A DNA stretch of 64,000 nt from JAWSVE01 sp050633885 (GTDB lineage: Bacteria > Pseudomonadota > Gammaproteobacteria > Pseudomonadales > Cellvibrionaceae), in contig JBOEHK010000002.1 in assembly GCA_050633885.1 (NCBI GenBank), positions 62,001 through 126,000 of the forward strand, written 5' to 3'. Positions 59,431 to 64,000 of the stretch are shown piece after piece (positions within the stretch are counted from its first letter, which is position 1; each line of letters opens with the position of its first letter). A program made the translations under genes and the position numbers. The notes beneath the pieces are model-generated. The model made no database searches. It saw only the letters and a list, made by a program, of their open reading frames with translations, and was not told the origin of the DNA.

Positions 59431-60021
59431 ATGAAACGCAATCGACACAAAAAATTCCGTGAAGAAAAAGACCTCGACATTACCTCGTTCATGAATCTCA
59501 TGATCGTGTTAGTGCCGGTGCTTTTGATGAACATGGTGTTTTCACAAATTACGGTGCTAGATTTAAAACTTCCTGATTCAGCTGCCTCCTCTGAATCAGT
59601 TGAAGAAAATGAAAATCAGCAACTTGAATTAGTGATTCATGATGACTACATGGATTTAAACTTTCCAGCGGGGATTCGTTTAAAACGAATTGAGAAAAAA
59701 GAAGACGACTACGATTACAAAATGCTGTCGCTAATTTTGCAAGAAGTAAAAAGACAGCTACGTGATAAAGATATTGATAAAAAAGATATCTTGGTTTTGT
59801 CTCAACCCAATACAGACTATCAAACGCTCGTTAGTGTGATGGATACGGTAAGATCATTTCAAGCCATTGTGGCAGCAAGCGTTGTTGATGCTGAATTATT
59901 CCCAGATATTTCATTGGGTGATGCGCCTGTTAACGAAACGGCAAGCGAAAGCCAGCGACTCAAAGAAAATTCAATAGCCGCTATTTCGTCCACTGCAATT
60001 AATGGTGGAGTGATGCAATGA
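59431..60021 (+). CDS. ExbD/TolR family protein lacking the conserved membrane Asp
   Basis: ExbD-type partner of the ExbB homologue, 196 residues with one membrane helix (about 17-41, ITSFMNLMIVLVPVLLMNMV). In ExbD/TolR an Asp at the start of the helix (as in FIDVML) carries protons; here the aligned residue is Asn22 (SFMNLMIVL). The periplasmic domain shows LDLKLPDSAASSES and DILVLSQPNTDYQTLVSVMD, as in ExbD. The next gene, which overlaps it by 4 bases (ATGA), has the Asp, so the two probably form a mixed complex in which this copy is structural. Confidence 0.92.
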   Translation: MKRNRHKKFREEKDLDITSFMNLMIVLVPVLLMNMVFSQITVLDLKLPDSAASSESVEENENQQLELVIHDDYMDLNFPAGIRLKRIEKKEDDYDYKMLSLILQEVKRQLRDKDIDKKDILVLSQPNTDYQTLVSVMDTVRSFQAIVAASVVDAELFPDISLGDAPVNETASESQRLKENSIAAISSTAINGGVMQ

Positions 60022-60548
60022 AAAAATCATTACGCGCTCGCCGAATGGAGCGACATCATAAGCGTGCTCAAGGGCAGTCAAAGCTTAATCTTGTTTCTCT
60101 GATGGATATTTTTACCATCTTAGTATTTTTCTTATTGGTGAACTCTTCTGATGTGGAAGTATTGCAAACCAGTAAAGATATTCAGTTGCCTGAATCTATT
60201 TCAGAGCAACGCCCCGATACAACTATTATCGTCAACGTCAATGCAAAAAATATTCTTGTTTCTGGTCGAGCAGTTGCAACCGTATCAGAAATCATTAATA
60301 ACGAAAGCAATGAAATTTCGGGATTAGCCAAAGAGCTACAATATCAAGCTTCTCGCGCAAAACCATTAACGGAGGAACAGCAAATCCAAGGTCGGCCCAT
60401 TACCATCATGGGTGATAAGGCAGTGCCCTACACCGTGTTGAAAAAAATCATGACAACCTGTGCTGCGAACGAATATCGAAATATCTCTTTAGCTGTGAGT
60501 AAAGTTGCAAAAGAAGATGTTAACGAATCGGCAGTGGAGGGTTCATAA
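60018..60548 (+). CDS. ExbD/TolR family protein with the conserved Asp
   Basis: Second ExbD-type protein, 176 residues. The membrane helix (about 26-42) is LVSLMDIFTILVFFLLVNSS, and Asp30 matches the proton-carrying Asp of ExbD/TolR. The periplasmic part has KDIQLPESISEQRP and ITIMGDKAVPYTVLKKIMTT, the family pattern. It starts inside the stop of the first ExbD gene and ends directly before the TonB/AgmX-like gene. It is expected to be the proton-conducting member. Confidence 0.93.
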   Translation: MKKSLRARRMERHHKRAQGQSKLNLVSLMDIFTILVFFLLVNSSDVEVLQTSKDIQLPESISEQRPDTTIIVNVNAKNILVSGRAVATVSEIINNESNEISGLAKELQYQASRAKPLTEEQQIQGRPITIMGDKAVPYTVLKKIMTTCAANEYRNISLAVSKVAKEDVNESAVEGS

Positions 60549-61547
60549 ATGATGATGCGAGCCCCCAATTTAGAATTGCCATGGTATTCATCCATTGATG
60601 AAGATATTCGTTATAAAAAGATTCTGAAAATCGCGTTAGCAATTCTTGTTGTTTTTGCGATCATTATTCCTCTAATTCCAGTGCCAGAGTTAACACGTGA
60701 AGAAAGAGAAACATTACCGCCTCAGTTAGCACGTGTTGTATTGGAAAAGAAAGAATTACCAAAACCACCCCCCCCTCCTCCTCCAAAACCAAAGGAAGAG
60801 GAAAAGCCCAAGCCGGTTGAAGAAAAGCCAAAACCGCCGGAAGAAAAACCAAAGCCAAAACCGGAACCAAAACCAGAGCCGCCAAAGCCGCAGCCGAAAA
60901 AACCAGCACCCGTTGATAAAGTTGCTGAAGCAAAAAAGAAAGCAGCAACCAGCGGCCTGTTACAGTTTAAAGATGATTTGGCCGATATGCGCGACGCTTT
61001 AGATGTGTCTAAAGTAGAAACCAAAGGCTTATCTCGTGGTACTTCTCAGGCGGCTAAGGTAGATCGCTCTGTTATCACAAGTGGCGCTAAAAGTACGAGT
61101 GGTGGAATTAATACAGCGGCTTTAAGTCGAGATACGGGCGGCGTTGCCTTGTCAGGCAGAGAAACAACCGTTGTCGAAAGTAGTCTTGCCAATAGAGCAG
61201 GCTCAGATGCCGAAAATATTGCAGGCGCGAACGGCGACGGTGCAGGAGCAGGAAGTTCAGCGCGAAGCACTCAAGAAATTCGCCGTGTGATTGAGCCTAA
61301 TAAAGCGGCATTGTTTGCGATTTATAATAGAGCCCTACGTCGTAACCCAAGTTTACAAGGTGAAGTAGTGGTTAAAATAACGATTGAACCATCGGGACAA
61401 ATATCAAATGCAGAAATTGTGTCGAGTGATTTGAACGATCCTGATTTAGAAAAAAGAATCCTTTCAAGAATTCGTTTAATCGCATTTGAAGCAAGTAATG
61501 CTTCAAGAACCACGGTTAACTATACGTTTAACTTCTTGCCGAATTAG
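60549..61547 (+). CDS. TonB/AgmX-like energy-transducing protein
   Basis: A 332-residue bitopic protein. One membrane helix at about 26-43 (LKIALAILVVFAIIIPLI) is followed by a Pro/Lys/Glu-rich stretch (70-122) long enough to span the periplasm. A Gly/Ser-rich linker (about 150-235) leads to a C-terminal domain (about 236-332) with IRRVIEPNKAALFAIYNRAL, GEVVVKITIEPSGQISNAEI and ILSRIRLIAFE. This end matches the AgmX/PglI-type C-terminal domain more than classical TonB. It is the last gene of the exbB-exbD-exbD operon and probably contacts the TPR or outer-membrane partners encoded nearby. Confidence 0.93.
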   Translation: MMMRAPNLELPWYSSIDEDIRYKKILKIALAILVVFAIIIPLIPVPELTREERETLPPQLARVVLEKKELPKPPPPPPPKPKEEEKPKPVEEKPKPPEEKPKPKPEPKPEPPKPQPKKPAPVDKVAEAKKKAATSGLLQFKDDLADMRDALDVSKVETKGLSRGTSQAAKVDRSVITSGAKSTSGGINTAALSRDTGGVALSGRETTVVESSLANRAGSDAENIAGANGDGAGAGSSARSTQEIRRVIEPNKAALFAIYNRALRRNPSLQGEVVVKITIEPSGQISNAEIVSSDLNDPDLEKRILSRIRLIAFEASNASRTTVNYTFNFLPN

Positions 61548-61565
61548 CTATAGGCTATGAAATAC

Positions 61566-61609
61566 AAACCGAGTCGTCTTATTGGTTCTAAGATGTCTCG
61601 GTTTTTTTA
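61566..61609 (+). terminator. rho-independent terminator of the exbB-tonB operon
   Basis: AAACCGAG and CTCGGTTT form the base of the stem, with an inner TCTTA/TAAGA pairing and the loop TTGGTTC, followed by a run of T. It lies about 20 bp after the TonB-like stop. Confidence 0.85.
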
Positions 61610-61826
61610 TGCTTGTGTAGTTGACGTTTTTTCAGGAGATAAAAGGGTAAAGAACTATAACAATAATTTTGTATCTTTCTTCTTTACTATCAATATATTT
61701 GATGCAAATAGATATTGCTAGAAGTTGCTAGAAGTTACTGTATTGACGGCATGACTACTATATCAAACGAGAAATTCAAAACATGCAAAGCGTCAGGTTG
61801 CCGGAAAGGAAAATATAATAAAAATG

Positions 61827-63020
61827 TTAATACCAGAAAGAAAGGAATAAACGCACTACATTAGCGTTAAATTCATAAAGAGGTTCTTGTCCTAGAGGTG
61901 GCGCTATTGGATCATTTGACGGGCGGGCATCTCGGAAGTTGTCGTAATCAAATTGAATGTGATCCCAATATAAATTGACGGAAGCTTTTTCAAAATAAGG
62001 AAGTAATCCTTTTGGGAAATCGTAAGTAATACCAAGGCCAAATGTGCTGGTGTCAAAAGTACTCATTTCTTTATCGCGTGCGCGAAATTCAATGAGGTTA
62101 TTTGGGTCTTCATTATAGGGAAAAAGATCGCTGTAAAAATCGGCTTGTGTTTGGCTATAGGCGCGAATTTTTCCTTCAATCACTAACCCTAAGCTTTCAA
62201 TGGGGTGAACATATTTTAATTCGTAACTCTTTGCTTGAATTCCCCAGCTATCGCTAAAACTTCTAAACTCGAGTCCAGCTGATGCACGATAAGGTAAATA
62301 ATAAAGTCCGCGAATAGCGAAGGCGTCACTGTTACGCGTTTCAGGATAATTTTCTGGTTGTGCGACAGCAGTAGTAAAGTTAGTAGTTCTATCTAAAGCT
62401 CTAACTTGACGATAAGGGTTATTTAAAAAACCGCTATCAATAACGCTTTCAAAATTAAGCGCAATTAAAAAATCCTTGGTTAAAATTTGAGAGATGCCTA
62501 ATTTATAGCGACGATGTTCGTTGTCGCCCACGTATTCTGCACGTGTTGCACCCGTCGTATCATCGGTCACAGTTTTGCTTACAGTGTCAGAGCCGAAACT
62601 AAAACCGAGAGAGATATTTGTTAAGTCACCGAAAAAATCTTGGCTAACCCCAAACCCAATAGTATCTGCTTCGTAATCATTTTCTGAGCTGTTAGTGAAA
62701 CCTAAACTCATGATTGTTTTATCAAAAAGATAATCAAAACCGACACTATACTCAGTTCTTTCTTCTGTGTATTCACTCGCGCCCTGTACTTCTACGTCGA
62801 TGGTGGCACTGGTTACCATGTCGACATAATAGTTGGCGTAAACAGAGACGGTATCCTTGATGCCTTTGCGGACTAAAACGGATGGTCCGTTAATTGTTGC
62901 TCCGCCACCTTCGTAAGAATGAAATAAAATATCAGCGCGGTCTTCCGGCAATACGGCAGCGCTTACAACATGCGCTGAGGTTGCAGCCAATAAAAATACT
63001 ATTTTTGATACAGTCTTCAT
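61827..63020 (-). CDS. DUF3570 outer-membrane beta-barrel protein with an ApbE-type flavinylation motif
   Basis: A 397-residue exported protein of the DUF3570 family. The signal peptide (about 1-21) ends VVSA. The mature part shows alternating strands, frequent aromatic residues and a terminal FLSFWY, as in outer-membrane barrels; conserved text includes GPSVLVRKGIKDTVSVYANY and YTEERTEYSVGFDYLFDKT. Residues 67-73 are DMVTSAT, matching the ApbE recognition consensus D-x-x-[S/T]-[G/S]-A-[S/T], where Thr73 would carry FMN. The gene is last in the tlpA-DUF4266-DUF3570 operon and is opposite to the TonB-like operon. The function is unknown; electron transfer at the cell surface is my inference. 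Confidence 0.9.
   Translation of the reverse strand: MKTVSKIVFLLAATSAHVVSAAVLPEDRADILFHSYEGGGATINGPSVLVRKGIKDTVSVYANYYVDMVTSATIDVEVQGASEYTEERTEYSVGFDYLFDKTIMSLGFTNSSENDYEADTIGFGVSQDFFGDLTNISLGFSFGSDTVSKTVTDDTTGATRAEYVGDNEHRRYKLGISQILTKDFLIALNFESVIDSGFLNNPYRQVRALDRTTNFTTAVAQPENYPETRNSDAFAIRGLYYLPYRASAGLEFRSFSDSWGIQAKSYELKYVHPIESLGLVIEGKIRAYSQTQADFYSDLFPYNEDPNNLIEFRARDKEMSTFDTSTFGLGITYDFPKGLLPYFEKASVNLYWDHIQFDYDNFRDARPSNDPIAPPLGQEPLYEFNANVVRLFLSFWY
62802..62822 (-). other. codons of the putative flavin-attachment motif
   Basis: Minus-strand codons for Asp67, Met68, Val69, Thr70, Ser71, Ala72 and Thr73 of the DUF3570 protein. The pattern agrees with the known ApbE target consensus, in which the final Thr/Ser is esterified with FMN. 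The motif is in the first third of the mature protein, within a predicted beta strand. Confidence 0.55.
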
Positions 63021-63079
63021 TGTTATTTTGTTTGGCCTACAGTTTTTTAATTGGAGATGAATTAATGGTGTAATGCTTT

Positions 63080-63307
63080 TTAATTGCAGCCACAGCCGCC
63101 ACCAGAACTACCTTCAGCGCCACGCATTGCTTCACGTGATTCGTACACGTGATGCAAATATTTTGAAGAAGCCGGATCTCTGTCGAATTTCATAACGGCA
63201 TCTGCAAGGTTTTGCCTTTCGTAAGGTTTGACCCAAGGTTTAACTGAGCAGCCAGAAAGCACTATCAAGCTAATGCTTATTGTGGCAATAATCTTCAGGG
63301 TTTTCAT
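63080..63307 (-). CDS. DUF4266 lipoprotein with C-terminal CGCN
   Basis: A 75-residue lipoprotein. The signal peptide MKTLKIIATISISLIV ends with lipobox LSGC (Cys20). The DUF4266 body has WVKPYERQNLADAVMKFDRD (25-44) and the HHVYESREAMRGAEG segment (52-66), followed by SSGGGCGCN with Cys72 and Cys74 just before the end. Such a Gly-Cys-rich tail could bind metal, form a disulfide or be modified. The coding region overlaps tlpA by 4 bases, so the thioredoxin-like protein may act on these cysteines. Function is not known. Confidence 0.9.
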   Translation of the reverse strand: MKTLKIIATISISLIVLSGCSVKPWVKPYERQNLADAVMKFDRDPASSKYLHHVYESREAMRGAEGSSGGGCGCN

Positions 63308-63801
63308 TCGCGGATCAGCTCTTTTATTTGTGCTTTGTAGTCATCTTCGTAACCCGGTTTGTAACCACGATGTAGATAACGCATTTCCCCATTTCGATCG
63401 ATGATGACTGTGCTTGGCATGGCTTCTACATTGTAGAGCTCGCTCACCTCACTTTCTTTGTCATATAACACTGGAAAGCTGATTTTTACATTTTTCAAAA
63501 TTTTATTGGCGTCTTCAGAATCAGGCTCTACGTTAACGCCTAAAATTGTAAAGCCGGCACGACTGTAGCGTTGATAGAGTTCTTCTAAAATGGGCATTTC
63601 TTGTCGGCAAGGGCCACACCACGACGCCCAGAAATTTATCATAACAACTTCACCACGTAGTTCGGATAAGCGAACATTTTTTCCTGAATTGCTGGGTAGT
63701 GTAAAGTCATAAGCTGTACCAGAAAGCTTTTGGGCTGCTTGCGCGCTAACCACTAAACTAAAACTAATTATGATTAATAGTACGGATAAAACTCTTTTCA
63801 T
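63304..63801 (-). CDS. TlpA-like periplasmic thioredoxin
   Basis: A 165-residue exported thiol-disulfide protein. The signal peptide (about 1-22) ends SAQAA. The thioredoxin fold has RGEVVMINFWASWCGPCRQEMP (in two parts) with the active site C62-G-P-C65, VNVEPDSEDANKIL, and cis-Pro in VEAMPSTVIIDRNG. The WCGPC site and cis-Pro context fit reducing TlpA/ResA-type proteins. GAGG lies 9 bases before the ATG. It is the first gene of the operon with DUF4266 and DUF3570, so it probably keeps the DUF4266 cysteines reduced. Confidence 0.94.
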   Translation of the reverse strand: MKRVLSVLLIIISFSLVVSAQAAQKLSGTAYDFTLPSNSGKNVRLSELRGEVVMINFWASWCGPCRQEMPILEELYQRYSRAGFTILGVNVEPDSEDANKILKNVKISFPVLYDKESEVSELYNVEAMPSTVIIDRNGEMRYLHRGYKPGYEDDYKAQIKELIRE

Positions 63802-64000
63802 GTTGCGTCCTCTTTTAGCGCTGAGCGCTTTCTAAACTTAAATAAGTGAAATTAAACTCAGTAACGTTAAATTAAAGTATGTTGACGTTCCCCTGTATTA
63901 CTTTTGGTTTCACTCTGCGGTTAAGTTTTTTTGTATTTTAAATGCGTGTTTAAAAAAACAAGGTGAGCCCTATATGAGCTTCTAAATTTTGTGTTGTGAT
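63802..64000. promoter_or_regulatory. promoter region of the tlpA-DUF4266-DUF3570 operon
   Basis: An interrupted palindrome AGCGCT-G-AGCGCT lies at 63817-63829, 16-28 bp before the tlpA start codon, at or just ahead of the ribosome site, and could be an operator. No sure -35/-10 pair was identified. The window ends at 64000 without another gene start. Confidence 0.35.

Noticed and set aside
61715..61740. Short tandem TTGCTAGAAG repeat after the exbB operon
   Set aside because: Only two full copies of 10 bp; too short to interpret.
1..64000. CRISPR arrays, tRNA or rRNA genes, insertion sequences, prophage genes
   Set aside because: Looked for by eye on both strands; no regular spacer-repeat pattern, cloverleaf, transposase or phage gene was found.

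Overview
The window is chromosomal DNA of a marine-type gammaproteobacterium of the Pseudomonadales/Cellvibrionales kind; the genus cannot be fixed from sequence alone. The evidence is Pseudomonas-like gene order in several blocks (gmk-yicC-rph-crc-pyrE; slmA-argB-algC-coaBC-radC-rpmB-rpmG; mutM, coaD, rsmD-ftsYEX-rpoH; ABC-F, algP, FKBP, algQ/rsd, dsbB; gshA), together with a long AlgC carrying a membrane sensor-like N-terminus, a Crc-like protein and an AlgP-like Lys/Ala-rich protein. Base composition looks AT-rich. I see no rRNA, tRNA, insertion sequence, prophage or CRISPR array.

Layout. 1-20.6 kb is core housekeeping: nucleotide and RNA metabolism (gmk, yicC, rph, pyrE), regulation (Crc-like), nucleoid occlusion (slmA), arginine and sugar-phosphate metabolism (argB, algC), CoA synthesis (coaBC, coaD), DNA repair (radC, mutM), ribosomal proteins L28 and L33, rsmD, ftsY-ftsE-ftsX and the heat-shock sigma factor rpoH. 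20.7-26.3 kb starts with a DUF423 protein and trmB and then becomes an accessory stretch of small metabolic or unknown genes (DUF3291, DUF2726, secreted VOC protein, a frameshifted gene, a one-domain asparaginase-like protein, a spermidine-synthase-like protein, an exported methyltransferase). 26.4-36.7 kb is a second conserved block: ABC-F ATPase, TIGR02444 protein, AlgP-like protein, DUF4124 protein, FKBP lipoprotein, WD40-like lipoprotein, Rsd/AlgQ, DsbB, a FliL-like protein and gshA.

38.1-50.2 kb is a complete type II secretion operon in the order gspC-D-E-F-G-H-I-J-K-L-M-N. Many junctions overlap by 4 bases and several genes start with GTG or TTG. The last gene, gspN, overlaps the start of an exported ApbE-type FMN transferase by one base.

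50.2-63.8 kb is the most interesting part. ApbE is followed by a small exported protein, two long TPR/coiled-coil envelope proteins, a TPR lipoprotein, a small exported protein, then ExbB/TolQ, two ExbD/TolR proteins and a TonB/AgmX-like protein. Converging on it from the other strand is an operon of a TlpA-like thioredoxin, a DUF4266 lipoprotein ending in CGCN, and a DUF3570 outer-membrane protein. The DUF3570 protein carries DMVTSAT at residues 67-73, which fits the known ApbE flavin-attachment consensus (D-x-x-[S/T]-[G/S]-A-[S/T]). I propose that this region encodes an energised envelope machine plus a flavinylated outer-membrane redox module. One of the two ExbD proteins has Asn where the proton-carrying Asp is expected. 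Other oddities are an 18-bp five-copy tandem repeat (31552-31641), a 22-bp duplication ahead of algP, an 863-bp hairpin-containing gap before gspC, and the lack of dut between coaBC and algC.
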